Shown here piece by piece: positions 28,871-38,830 of a stretch of DNA of 39,081 bases. How positions within the stretch are numbered: position 1 is the stretch's first letter; each line of letters starts with the position of its first letter. Source of the DNA: Chara braunii (Eukaryota; Streptophyta; Charophyceae; Charales; Characeae); contig BFEA01000352.1 in assembly GCA_003427395.1 (NCBI GenBank), positions 1,415,793 to 1,454,873 on the forward strand. Reading direction: 5' to 3'. The translations under genes and the position numbers were made by a program. The notes under the pieces were generated by a model. The model saw only the letters and a list, made by a program, of their open reading frames with translations. It searched no databases and had not been told where the DNA came from.

Positions 28871-29640
28871 GTGCAGGATCTTTGTAATATTTTAGACTTA
28901 TAAAGGAGCATAACCTCACCGCAAGTGGGTCAAAATTCAGACATTGTATGCCCAGAGCAACTATCTTAGGGTTTGGGTGCGACGAGACAGGTCGTCAACC
29001 AGACACTACGAAGACCTATAAGATTTTTGAATGACCAATGTCATTCGAAACAATCACGAAAGTGAGGAGCTTCCTAGGGACATATGAATTTTGGAGAACT
29101 TTCATTAAAGGGTTTGCTGGAAAGATAAAGAAGCTACAAAAACTTTTGCGTCGAGGCCAAGAGTGAGAATGGGCAGAAAAACAAAAGTCAATGATCGAGG
29201 ATTTGAAGAAGAAATCTAAGGAGGGATGTCTAGTACTGGGAGTATCTGACCATGCTGCCACATTGAGCATGTCATTTATTGAGGAGACGGATGAAAGACC
29301 GACTGCCTTAGGAGGTGTTTTGATTCAGAAACAGTGTAAATGAGAAAAACGACCATTAGGATTTGAAAGTCAAACACTTAACACAACTGAAAGAAATTAC
29401 TATCAGTTTAAGCGTGAAATGTTAACTGTTCTCCACTGTTTGCGAATTTCCAGAAACTACCGCTTTGGCAGGCGGTTTCTGTTAAGGATAGACCCAACTG
29501 CTCTTGCCGGTTTCCTTAAGAATTACGTTTCTTCGGATTCAACTATCGTACATTTGGATGTTCGATTTCGAATTGAAGCGTATTCAAGGAAACAAAAAGA
29601 AAGTTAATGGGTTAAGTCGTGTCGATTGAGATAAAGGTAA
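28871..29640 (+). pseudogene. RT connection and RNase H remnant
   Basis: FLGTYEFWRTFIKGFAGKIK (about 29070-29130) matches the RT thumb/connection of gypsy elements. The RNase H-like part follows: FIEETDERPTALGGVLIQK, a TGA, then RPLGFESQTLNTTERNYYQF and KREMLTVLHCLRISRNYRFG, and LLRIDPTALAGFLKNY. The conserved S-x-TL-x3-E-x-NY block is typical. In-frame stops at about 29164 and 29341 break it. In a live copy this domain removes the RNA template strand. Confidence 0.75.
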
Positions 29641-29756
29641 TAAAGGATTAATCGAGGATACTCCAACAGTCGATGACCTTTTGGATAAAGAAGAGAATGT
29701 AAAGCTTCACATTAACTCATGGTCAGTGACTGTATGTACTCATGTTACTCTTTGAC

Positions 29757-30480
29757 GACCTGTGTGGCTTGCACCCTCAGGTCATGTACGATGACCATAC
29801 ATAGTCTTTAAACCTTATGTTGAGGAAGATTATTGGGGAACACTAGGAGTGGAATGAATGATGAAATTAACATTGGCAGATAAGTATGGATTGCATGAGG
29901 ATTTAATCACAGTGGAGAGTTTATTTCGACAGGTGGAAAAGCATGAGAGACTGGTAAGTGAAATGTATCTTTTGACAAATTCGTTGCTCTACAAGAGGTC
30001 TCTATGATTGAGGGCGAAAGGCAAAACAAATAAGAGAATGTGATTCACGAAGGAGAGGATGACGATTTTGAGGAGGAAGAGATAAAATAGACATTTCGTG
30101 CAGAAGAATATGATGGAGTTTATCTCGAACTTGGAATGCTTCTTTCATGCGAGATGAGGGAAAGAGATATCAGTGAGAAAGTCCTCAAAATGCAGCCGCA
30201 ACTCTTGGTACGAGATTGTCATCTTTTCATGAGGAGCAAAGGAAGGAATCCTAGAAGGGTGGTCTGTAGACTCTGCAGCATCACTCAACAGATCGACGTC
30301 ATATCCGCCCTACATGATGAGAAAGGAGGTGAGCATAGGAGCGCAAATGCAGCGTACCTAAACGTGCACAAGTTATATTATTGGGATGGCGTGGGGCAGA
30401 CAATTGATAAATATGGTAAATCTTGTATACGATGCGAGAAGTAGTCTTCCCTTAGACCTAGGGAGCCCCTTCACCCAAGA
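29757..30480 (+). pseudogene. Integrase N-terminal segment, tandem copy 1
   Basis: The segment includes VYLELGMLLSCEMRE, LLVRDCHLFMRSKGRNPRRV (the short beta region before the zinc domain), and H-x-SANAAYLNVHKLYYW...KSCIRCEK, an HHCC integrase zinc-binding domain ending near 30441. It carries stops at 30088 and elsewhere. The whole unit repeats 726 bp downstream. No integrase core (D,D-35-E) follows copy 1 or copy 2. Confidence 0.75.
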
Positions 30481-30482
30481 TC

Positions 30483-31205
30483 TATGTATTCTTGGACGAC
30501 CTGTAGGTCGTGTATGACAACCATACATAGTCTTTAAACCTTATGTTGAGGAAAATGCTTGCGGAATGTTAGGAGTGGAATGAATGATGGAATTGACATT
30601 GGCAGAGAAATATGGATTGCATGAGAATTTAATCAAAGTGGAGAGTTGATCTCGACAGGTGGAAAAATATGAGAGGTTGGTAAGTGAAATGCATCACTTG
30701 ACAAATTCGTTGCTCCAGAGGAGGTCTCTAGGATTGAGAGCGAAAGACAAAACATATAAGAGAATGTGATTCACGAAGGAGAGGATGACAATTTTGAGGA
30801 GGGAGAGATAAAAGAGACGTTTCGTGCAGAAGAATATGATGAAGTTTATCTCGAACTTGGAATGCTTCTTTCATGCGAGATGAGGGAAAAATATGTCAGT
30901 GAGAAAGTCCTCAAAATGCGGTCGCAATTCTTAGTACGAGATGGTCATCTTTTCATGAGGCGCAAAGGAAGGAATCCTAGAAGGGTGGTCTACAACATCA
31001 CTCAACAGATTGACGTCATAGCCTCCCTACATGATGAGAAATGAAGTGAGCACATGAGCGCAAAGGCAACGTACCTATAGGTGCACGAGTTATATTATTG
31101 GGATGATATAGGGCAAACGCTTGATAAATATGGTAAATCTTATGTACCATGCAAGGAGCGATCTTCCCTTAAACCTAGGGAGCCGTCACCCAAGATCTAT
31201 GTATC
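30483..31205 (+). pseudogene. Integrase N-terminal segment, tandem copy 2
   Basis: Copy of 29757-30480. Landmarks CCATACATAG (29795, 30521) and CTCGAACTTGG (30124, 30850) are each 726 bases apart. This copy lacks a few codons (GTCTACAACATC for a longer stretch in copy 1), has stops after ASLHDEK and AKATYL, and has lost zinc ligands (the first C of the C-x2-C pair reads Y). It ends at GATCTATGTATCACTTGC, where unrelated GC-rich sequence begins. Confidence 0.75.
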
Positions 31206-31495
31206 ACTTGCGGTCGCAGCCGCGGGGTGAAGCTCGAAGGGCGACCGAGTTCATGGCCGCATCCACGGCTGGGGTCGGCCGCATAGCGGCCACGTTTCCC
31301 ACGGATTTTTTCTGTCGAAAATAATAGGCGAAAAAAAAAAGGGTTGCAGGGTTTTTCAAACCCTACAACTCCATATTTTTTTAAAAGCAAACAATGAATT
31401 TTAAAAAATAAAAAAAAAAAAAAAACAAAAAAGGCGGAGAAGAGAAATTAAAAATAAAAAACAAGCAAAATAAGTTTTTTTGGGAGGGATTTTTG
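31206..31495. other. Unassigned GC-rich then A-rich stretch
   Basis: GC-rich to about 31320, including the short palindrome GGTCGGCCGCATAGCGGCC, then A-rich with AAGGGTTGCAGGGTTTTTCAAACCCTACAACTCC forming facing arms (GTTGCAGGGTTT against AAACCCTACAAC). No gene. Confidence 0.5.
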
Positions 31496-31503
31496 GTTGG
31501 CAG

Positions 31504-31796
31504 CTAGGCTACCAAAGTGGCCCGGGGCCAGTTGCTAGACCAGGCGAAAAAAATAAAAATAAATAAAAACTTTTTTTTAACTTTATTTTTTATTTTAAAT
31601 TTCGTAAACAATTTCGATGTGACCCTGAGGCAAAAATTGTTCTGTTTATTTTTTTGCATAACATAATTTTCTCTGCATAATATAATGTTTTCTAGGATTT
31701 TTTTTTTTTTTTTTTTGCTAGGACGTTCCCTGGTCCTTGAACGGTCTGGCCGTCCGGGAAAATAAGGTAACCCGGACGGCCCGACTGGTAGCCTAG
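31504..31796. mobile_element. hAT-like MITE, copy 1
   Basis: 293-bp unit with terminal inverted repeats CTAGGCTACC / GGTAGCCTAG, flanked by the perfect 8-bp target duplication GTTGGCAG (31496-31503 and 31797-31804). The body is A/T-rich with AATTTCGATGTGACCCTGAG, TTTTTGCATAA and a T run, and has GC-rich ends. An 8-bp duplication with short TIRs fits the hAT superfamily. No transposase is encoded, so it would need one in trans. Confidence 0.85.
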
Positions 31797-31916
31797 GTTG
31801 GCAGTTCTTTGTCTTCTTGGATTTTATGTTTTTTTTTTTTTGTAATAAGAAAAAAATCCAGGAAAAAAAATAAAAAATAGTATTGTTATTTTGCAAGGAT
31901 GATTACATTGACTAGT

Positions 31917-32094
31917 ATGTATGTGTGAACGTGTGTGTGTATGTGTGTGTGTGTGTATGTGTGTGTATGTGTGTATGAATGTGTGTATGTGTGTATGTGG
32001 GTGGGTGTGGGTGTGGATGTGTGTGTGAATGTGTGTGTGTGTGTATGTGCGTGTGAGTGTGTATGTATATATGTGTATGTGTGCGAGCGCACAC

Positions 32095-32125
<31 letters not shown>

Positions 32126-32126
32126 T
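31917..32126. repeat. (TG)n / (TATGTG)n then (GA)n microsatellite
   Basis: TGTGTGTATG variants for about 190 bases, ending in about 10 GA units. The Thr/His-rich frames on the minus strand are artefacts. Confidence 0.95.
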
Positions 32127-32160
32127 TTTTCATAGATAGGATGAGAAATGCACCGGCCAA

Positions 32161-32438
32161 CAGGTAAGTCTCGAACGCCGCCCGGGTCACCCTATTTCCG
32201 CGGACGACTCGACCGTGCAAGGACCAGGGAAGGTCCTAGCAAAAAAAACAAAAAAAGAAAAACATCAAAACAATCCGATAAACAACTATGTTATGCAAAA
32301 AACTAAATAAACAACTTTCGCCCCAGGGTCGCATCGAAATTATTTACCAATTCTAAAATAAAAAATAAAGTTTTTTTTTTTTTTTTTTTTTTTTCGGCCT
32401 AGCTGGGGAAGTTGCCTTGGGCCGCTCTGGTAGCTTAG
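32161..32438. mobile_element. hAT-like MITE, copy 2 (inverted, one worn end)
   Basis: Reverse orientation relative to copies 1 and 3: GTCGCATCGAAATTATTTACC is the complement of their AATTTCGATGTGACC region, and CAAGGACCAGGGAAGGTCC matches the complement of copy 1. The right terminus GGTAGCTTAG (32429-32438) is recognisable. The left terminus is degenerate (AACAGGTAAG) and no target duplication remains. Confidence 0.75.
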
Positions 32439-32587
32439 CGTTTAGGTTTTTTTGTCTTTTCAGGAAAAAGGAGAGATCCTTAGTATAAAAAATTTGAGAA
32501 TTAATATTCTCGAATTGAGTCTTTTATATGAAATAGAAAAGTGGGATAGTTATGAGAGTAGGGATTCTTTGTATATATATGTAAAGG

Positions 32588-32874
32588 CTAGGCTACCAGA
32601 GTGGCCCAGGGTCACTTGCCCGGCCGGGCCAAAATAATAAAAAAAAATCAAAATAAATAAAATATTTATGAATTTTATTTTTTATTTTAAATTTGGTGAA
32701 GAATTTCGATGTGACCCCGAGGCAAAAGTTGTTCAGTTTATTTTTCTGCATAACACAGTTTGTTTTCAGAAAATTTTGGATTTGTTTTTGTTTTTTTTTG
32801 TTTTTGCTGGGACCTTACATGATCCTTGCACGGGCTGGCCACCCGGGACCCGGGCGGCCCGGCTGGTAGCCGAG
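32588..32874. mobile_element. hAT-like MITE, copy 3
   Basis: 287-bp unit in the same orientation as copy 1, with termini CTAGGCTACC / GGTAGCCGAG and a perfect 8-bp target duplication TGTAAAGG (32580-32587 and 32875-32882). The internal sequence matches copy 1 throughout, with modest divergence. No ORF. Confidence 0.88.
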
Positions 32875-32998
32875 TGTAAAGGTACATAGGTAGTTATTGG
32901 AGGGTTGTATGCATACTGTTTGTGGTTGTCAGACATGCTTACCCCCTGTGCTCCTGTTATCCCTTCCTTGTTGTGCAGGCTTGATACCAGTGACAGTC

Positions 32999-33472
32999 AT
33001 GCCAAGAGGAAAGGTCGAGGCTGAGCCACTGGAAGCTCCTCTGAGGGTGACCACACAAAGGGGGGCAACATAAAATTACAAGCGAGAGCAGACCTCTCAT
33101 TTTCAAGGGAGGAAATGTTAAGATGTTCATGGGGAGGTTTGAGGCACATGCTGTCGAGTTTGGATGGGGTGCAACCAGGATGTTGGCAGAGGTGTGAGGT
33201 AGTGGAGAGTGGGCAGAGCCTATTGCAAGATTTCTGAGAGAGTTGTTGACTTCAGAGCAGTTTGAGAGGAAGATGGAAGGATTGCATCCATCACCAGTAG
33301 GAGAGATGACATGCCCATTCGTTTTTACTCTCCCAACTTGGGAGAGTTCGTCTCGGCTTATGATTTCTTTGCACTCGAGCAGGGTGTACTGTGGGAGGTA
33401 AGCACTACTAAATTCCTTCAGTTTGTGAGGAAGATGATCAGATCCTTTGCAGAGATGAACATTTGTTTTTGA
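32999..33472 (+). pseudogene. Gag N-terminal fragment
   Basis: ATG at 32999 begins MPRGKVEAEPLEAPLRVTTQ. After a TAA the frame shifts to RPLIFKGGNVKMFMGRFEAH and AVEFGWGATRMLAEV, a TGA, then GSGEWAEPIARFLRE and FERKMEGLHPSPVGE. A further shift reads DDMPIRFYSPNLGEFVSAYD and WEVSTTKFLQFVRKMI, ending at TGA 33470-33472. F-x-GGNV-x-MFM-x-RFE fits the capsid-like gag start of Ty3/gypsy elements. CTTCCTTGTTGTGCAG just upstream resembles a 3' splice site. Nothing of pol follows; unrelated CCCACC-rich sequence begins at once. It may come from the same family as the 25.7-31.2 kb element, which lacks this part. Confidence 0.6.
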
Positions 33473-33479
33473 ATTGGCA

Positions 33480-34300
33480 CTTCACCCAACCCAGGGCCAG
33501 TACAACCCACCCTAAAAATAAAATAAAATAAATTGCAAGATGACCCAACCCACCCAGGCGTTTGTTTGAAATTTCCCGTCCACACCCAACCCGCCCGTCA
33601 CCCATAAAAAACCTTCACCCTGACCAACCCACACCCGCGAGAACAAAATTACCCGTCTGCACCCGATAACCAATTATTTTTCACCCCCACCCGCCCATTC
33701 CCCATTATGTCAGTCCCTTCGAACATTTACATGCACCATAGCGACATGACATCCTTGGATGACGGCGCAAAAAATTGAAGCATTTCCATCTTGCACCCTC
33801 CGTGGATGATAGTACGGAAATTCGAAGCACTTCACAAGTTTGAAACTCGGGAATGAACCTTGCTACTTATTGTGGTTAGGTTCGATCTCCGTTGTTTTAA
33901 TGGGAGCGAGCATCCCTTTGTTTGGGCTATAGTCCAGCTGCCACTGATAGAGTGTGACACATTTTTTCAAGGAGGACCCCAAATTTCAATTTGTCACTAA
34001 TGCGGCTCTTTTTCTCCGAGGACCACAACTTTTTTTTTTTCCAGGGGACCCCAGGGTGAAGACTTTCAGTTTCCTGGGCCTCCAACTTTTGAAGTTCACA
34101 GATGGATAAGAGCTGAAAAATATGTATAGAGGAGAGGGGGGAGGGTTCTCATGAGTTGTTGTGGGTCTGTGGGTCGGGTGACCCGGCCTAGCGCTCACCT
34201 GCCTGTCACCCACCCATTCGGGTGACCCAAGCCTAACATTGACCCGCCCATCGCCCAACCAGGCTTGCTCGCCTAGAGGCACCCTCATCCTACCCATGCC
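33480..34300. repeat. CCCACCC/CCCGCCC-rich degenerate repeat blocks
   Basis: Two patches (about 33480-33710 and 34160-34290) of ACCCAACCC, CACCCGCC and GTCACCCAC words, one on each side of mixed sequence. No frame of interest. Confidence 0.6.
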
Positions 34301-34329
34301 AACTTATCATGATCCTAGACCATTTTTTT

Positions 34330-34445
34330 TCCCTTTTTTTCCCTTGAAATTTGACAGATCCGGACCATCCGGACCAGACATCTGGAGTCCGGACTGAATC
34401 CCGACGGTCTGGACAACCATCCAAACGTCCGGTCCGGTCTGGATC
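34330..34445. repeat. TCCGGA / GTCCGGAC cluster
   Basis: About six CCGGA or TCCGG words and three CAGAC/GTCTGG words lie in about 100 bases on both strands, next to the RNase H remnant. Meaning unknown. Confidence 0.5.
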
Positions 34446-34451
34446 GTAGCC

Positions 34452-34850
34452 ATGCTTCCAACACTTTTCGAAACTGACTGTCCTCCCATTACTTACTCTC
34501 CGAGTCTCTGTTCATCGCAGTATGAGAATGTTGAGTCTCGTGCTGAGGAGTGTTCGATCGCTTATTACTCTCGTCAGTTATTGCCCACCGAAATAAACTA
34601 TACTACACACGAACATGAGGTTCTCGCAGTAGTTTATGCTACTCGACACAGGTGTCATTACCCGTGGGGCGCCCTTTATTGTGTGCACGAAGAACTCTAT
34701 TGTCGTGGCTTTCCTCATGAAAGTCAAGTTTTCTCCTCGGCAAGCATACTGGTGATATGACTTATCTGAGCTTACTTTCACCGCCAAACCTATCAAGGGT
34801 GCAACGAACTGAATTGCAGGCGCCTTATCTCGTTGTCCTGACCACAACTA
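34452..34850 (+). pseudogene. RNase H remnant of a chromovirus-type element
   Basis: The frame from 34452 reads SIAYYSRQLLPTEINYTTHE then HEVLAVVYATRHRCHY, the gypsy RNase H core block (Y-S-R-x-L-x3-E-x-NY-x3-E-x-E-x-LA). The end of the domain continues in another frame as GATN-stop-IAGALSRCPDHN (about 34797-34848), equal to the usual N-x-ADALSR end before integrase. At least one frameshift and a TGA break it. RT and everything upstream are missing. Confidence 0.75.
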
Positions 34851-35076
34851 GGGCCCAATCTAGCTCGCGGACATCTCGGTCACCACCATTGATGATTCGG
34901 TTACCGCCACGTTTTGCAATCGGTACCGTTATTGTGCAAAGTATCGAGACATTTACACGACAATGCTGCCAGGTCAGACTGCTCCTTTATATTCTCTTTT
35001 TGTGAACAATCTTTTATTCTTGCATGACAAGGGTGGTCACAGAGAACCACATGTATGAGTTTCCTCGGTTGTATAG

Positions 35077-35570
35077 TTGTGTATTAAGGTCGTAACAAAG
35101 TTCTATAACCAGACAACTGTCAGTCATATGGGCTTCCAAAAAACTATGGATTGTGTTAGCCGTGTATACTTTTTGTCGAAGCACAAGGAATTTGTCATGA
35201 GCTATGTTCGGGAGTGTCCTACCTGCCAGGAAGTGAAAAATATGAACCACCTTCTGTATGGGCTAGTTTTGTCACCACCCATACCCAAGGGTCATTGGTA
35301 GTCCATCTTTGTGGACTTTGTTGGTCCCCTAGGCCTCCCGCTGAGCGAGGTCATGATGTTGTCTTGGTCGTTGTCGATCACTTCATGAAACACGCACATT
35401 CGATCCTGTGTCGGTATCACATTAGTGCTCGTGAGGTCGCCGATATCATTTTCGAACAAGTTGTAAGAGACGACGACCTACTCCTGAGCATTATCTCTGA
35501 CCGTGACTCGCGCTTTACGAACACGCTCTGGCGATGCCTACACGATGTGTATGAATCTTAGCTCCGCTTC
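35077..35570 (+). pseudogene. Integrase remnant (HHCC domain and part of core)
   Basis: One frame has HMGFQKTMDCVSRVYFLSKH and MSYVRECPTCQEVK (HHCC zinc domain; the pair C-x2-C is at about 35216-35227), then GLVLSPPIPKGHW-stop-SIFVDFVGP. The core continues in another frame as VVLVVVDHFMKHAHSILCRY, AREVADIIFEQVVRDDD and IISDRDSRFTNTLWRCLHD, ending at a TAG. The second catalytic Asp (SDRDSRF) is present; the glutamate region is lost to frame decay between 35560 and 36000. Confidence 0.75.
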
Positions 35571-36003
35571 TCGTCATTTTCCTGTTCTTAGACAGATAGT
35601 GAGACTGAGGTTACTTACAAAACTCCCGACAATATTCTTTGAAAGTTTATCAAGGATGACCGACAGTGAGACTTACACTTAGCTCACACACAAATTGCTT
35701 ACAACCATTCTGTTTCGTCAGCCACGGGGATGTTGCTATACTACTTCGAGCTTGGTTATCAACCTTGAAAGTCTACGGATTTTCTCCAACCCTTGAACAT
35801 TTATCTAGAAACTCCTTGTCTTGCGCTTCACAACGGGGTCAAGCACAGGAGAGTTATTTTTAACCACGCGTACGAGAGTATAGTCACCCCCCACACCCGC
35901 ATGGTCACATGAGGCGTTGATTCTTCGACCTATACCGCATCTCTTAGACCGTCAGTTTTGATACTGTTGATGCCTCATAATCTTTGAGAGGTTCAGGTAC
36001 ACG
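35571..36003. other. Decayed integrase tail region
   Basis: By position this should hold the end of the integrase core and its C-terminal part. Words such as ETYT, TNCLQPF and FEGSGT are scattered over three frames and I cannot rebuild a domain. Confidence 0.4.
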
Positions 36004-36250
36004 ATGTTTACAACGTCTCCTTGCTGCATTCTTACTACAAATCGTCCAAGCGCTTCGTTGGACGCCCTGACGAGTCACGAGGAGTTAGTTATTTCAAACA
36101 TAGCTTGTCGTCGAGTCACTAACAATACCCCTCTACGCATCGAGTATCTTGTGTGTTGGAAGGGCTATCCTGATGAGGAGGCTACTTGGAAGCCCCTCAA
36201 ACATTTGCAGCATGCCATGATGTTGGTGCGTGCATATACTATGTTGAGAT
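36004..36250 (+). pseudogene. Chromodomain of chromovirus integrase C-terminus
   Basis: Frame residues 27-78 (about 36082-36237) read ELVISNIACRR, then LRIEYLVCWKGYPDEEATWK and PLKHLQHA. The aromatic/acidic pattern Y-L-V-x-W-K-G-Y-x5-TWK-P is a chromodomain. Its place at the end of a Ty3/gypsy pol defines the chromovirus clade, where it guides integration to chromatin. The frame then runs on to 36729 as Ser/Thr/Pro/Leu-rich sequence that I regard as read-through. Confidence 0.88.
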
Positions 36251-36890
36251 GCCTACCACCGCTCAACTGGCTAACCCTTCTTCTTCTCCTCCGGGCTCCA
36301 GCTGAGGATATCACTGCAAACGAACGCACTCTCTCAAAGTCGTTCTTCATCAGCAGGCGGACTCCGATGCGTGTCCACATTGCACTCGTCGTCCCTCTCT
36401 ATCTTTTCGCTGACTCACACCTCCATGTACTCCATCATTCGCTCTACTTCACGATGTCAACATTTTGCAGCGTTGTTTCGAAATCGACCTCGACTTCTAT
36501 GCCATCGCCGTTATTGCTTACTTCGACAACTCCATCTCCTCCATCTGCTTCACCGGATTCAGCGACTTTCGATGAGACTTCTTCACGCCACCATTCAACC
36601 CTCTACATTTCCTTTTGTGTGTTGCATGATGACTCTCCCTTACTGTTCTCCCAGAGTTTGACTCTCCGTTACTATCACATAGGCATTGAGACTGTTGCTT
36701 TATTTTGGTTTCCGTTCTCCTATATCTAGCTTTCTCTCAGTCAGTCAGTTGTCTACTTAATCCCCTCACCTACTGCCTTCATCACCCTTGTGTCGGCTAC
36801 TGCATGTCTTTAGTTAAAAAAATTCTAGGTAGCATGGGTTATCTGCCCGGATATCTGGTCGGATTAGCTCGCCGGATGATCGGGGGGTAG
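36251..36890. other. Region 3' of the chromodomain
   Basis: CT-rich sequence that would be the 3' untranslated part or LTR of the chromovirus. No polypurine tract or TG...CA ends could be fixed. No gene. Confidence 0.45.
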
Positions 36891-36891
36891 G

Positions 36892-36913
36892 ATCATCCGG
36901 AAATCCGGATGAT
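36892..36913. repeat. 22-bp palindrome ATCATCCGGA-AA-TCCGGATGAT
   Basis: Perfect 10-bp arms with a 2-base spacer. GCCGGATGATCGG just before it repeats half of the arm. It could be an MITE end, a hairpin or a protein-binding site. Confidence 0.8.
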
Positions 36914-36956
36914 TAACAGGTTAGGTCACTTGCACGATTCACATGAGGTCCTGTGT
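36914..36956 (+). other. Weak tRNA-like promoter words
   Basis: GGTTAGGTCACTTGC followed about 20 bases on by TGTGTTCGATACC resembles the A and B regions of a tRNA gene or SINE, but no cloverleaf can be drawn. It lies just before the 210-bp tandem array. Confidence 0.3.
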
Positions 36957-36959
36957 TCG

Positions 36960-37995
36960 ATACCAAACTATGACTTAGGGCTGGTCATCCTCCTAGTACG
37001 TAGTCAAGGATTGAGGCTGGCGTAGCAGTAGTACGGGATGTCGGGGTTGTATACTGCACTTTACAGCGGGGCCGGAACGGACTCCAGGGATATACGAGGG
37101 AATGGAGGATTGTCTAGCTCTCACAGTTTATCATACAACATAGGGTTCTCCAGGGTCAATAGATACAGTCCATGATCCACGACTTAGGGTTGGTTATCCT
37201 CCTAGTACGTAGCTTAAGGGTTGAGGCTGGCATAGCAGTTCCTTAGTACGGGATGTTGGGGGTGTCAGGAAATACTGCACCTTACCGCGGGGCCGGAACC
37301 AGCTCCAGGGATATACGAGGGAACAGAGGATCCCCAACTCTCTCTATCAACGATTCNCCAGGGTCCATACACATAGTCCATGATACAGTCCATGATTCAC
37401 GACTTAGGGTTGGCTATCCTCCTAGTACGTAGCTTAGGGCTTGAGGCTGGCATAGCAGTTCCTTAGTACGGGATGTCGGGGGTGTAGGAGATACTGCACC
37501 TTACCGCGGGGCCGGAACGGGCTCCAGGGATATACGATGGAACAGAGGATCCCCAGCTCTCTACCGTCACTATCAACGATGCTCCAGGGTCACTACACAC
37601 AGTCCATGATGCAGTCCATGATTCACGACTTAGGGTTGGCTATCCTCCTCGTACGTAGCTTAGGCTTGAGGCTGGCATAGCAGTTCCTTAGTACGGGATG
37701 TCGGGGGTGTCAGGAGATACTGCACCTTACCACGGGGCCAGAAAGGGCTCCAGGGATATACGATGGAAGAGAGGATTCCCAGCTCTCTACCATCAATGCA
37801 ATAGAACACTGCAATACACACATGACTCAGGGTTGGCTATCCTCCTAGTACGTAGCATAGAGTTGAGGCTGGCATAACAGTTCCTTAGTACAGGATGTCG
37901 GGGGTGTGAGGAGATACTGCACCTTACCGCAGGGCCGGAACGGGCTCCAGGGATATACGAGGGAACGGAGGATCCCCAGCTCTCTGCCATCAAAA
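36960..37995. repeat. Tandem repeat of about 210 bp, five copies
   Basis: GACTTAGGG (GACTCAGGG in the last) starts units at 36972, 37181, 37401, 37627 and 37824, spacings 209, 220, 226 and 197. Shared words are TATCCTCCTAGTACGTAGC, GGCATAGCAGTTCCTTAGTA, GATACTGCACCTTACCGCGG, CTCCAGGGATATACGAGGGA and GAGGATCCCCAGCTCTC. Length differences come from the linker (CACAGTCCATGATACAGTCC is duplicated in some). An N at 37357 marks an uncertain spot. No ORF is conserved across units. Confidence 0.93.
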
Positions 37996-38390
37996 GCACA
38001 ATAGTAGTAATACAACGTAACACTGTGCACCCTCATGAAGACCTGTAGTAGCATGTTCATACCTAGTTCCCGAAGTCCCCGTGCAACCGGGCTTGCACGT
38101 CGTCTGCTTCAACCAGGGATGAGCAGGGGGGTAGGTCTCTCTGCCTAGCCTGGGTGCCTGCAACTGTTGTCTGGTCAGGTCACCCTGCCAATATGGCAAT
38201 GGGTGATGGTCCCGGGTGGTTAACACTAGGGTAGGACAGGCGAGGTGGGGGTGTGCCAGGGCAAAAACGATAAGGGGAAGGGTGGGTGGGGTCCTCAGAA
38301 GGATTCAGCTGGACAACCAAGTGACCGAGTGCTGTGGGTAACTGTCCTTGGTCTAGTATCCCACCTCTACAACAACCTGGGCTTTTTAAT
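37996..38390. other. Unassigned stretch
   Basis: GT-rich mixed sequence. No gene or repeat recognised. Confidence 0.5.
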
Positions 38391-38483
38391 TAAAAAAAAA
38401 AAAAAAAAAACTGTACAATGGTGAGGTAAGGTCTAGGGATCGAGCCCTGCATCTGTCACTGCAAAGGTGAAAACCGTTTCAAT
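38391..38483. repeat. Poly(A) run and segment shared with 21.5 kb
   Basis: About 18 A residues (38393-38410), then CTAGGGATCGAGC...GCATCTG...GTGAAAACCGTTTCAAT (38433-38483), which matches 21525-21582. Two copies of one short interspersed sequence about 17 kb apart. Confidence 0.6.
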
Positions 38484-38694
38484 GTAGCCTAAGAGCCCAA
38501 ACTCTTAGGGGCAGTCACACACAAAGGTGGGGTCGGTCATCAACGAAACAGAAAGCAATGAAAACCGAAGTATGTAGTCTTGGATGAGGTCTCTCTGATC
38601 CCATGAGATTTGGCGAGACAGACCAAACATGTCATATATATGTTATAAATTTCTCGAGGAGGTGTTCAATTTGTAGAACTTTCTATCAGTACAA

Positions 38695-38698
<4 letters not shown>

Positions 38699-38751
<53 letters not shown>

Positions 38752-38830
38752 GAGAAATGAGAGAGAAATTCGAGAGAGGAAGGAGCGAGAAAGGAAAGAG
38801 AGGAGAGAGAGGAGGGAGCGACAACCACGC
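38699..38830. repeat. (GA)n microsatellite and GAGA-rich flank
   Basis: About 24 perfect GA units (38699-38746), then imperfect GAGAGRAA to about 38820. Glu/Arg-rich and Ser/Leu-rich frames here are artefacts. Confidence 0.95.

Noticed and set aside
31886-32220. Thr/His-rich and His-rich minus-strand frames
   Set aside because: Translations of the (TG)n microsatellite.
36004-36729. 241-codon protein
   Set aside because: Only the chromodomain part (about residues 27-78) is supported. The Ser/Thr/Pro/Leu-rich remainder looks like read-through into CT-rich DNA.
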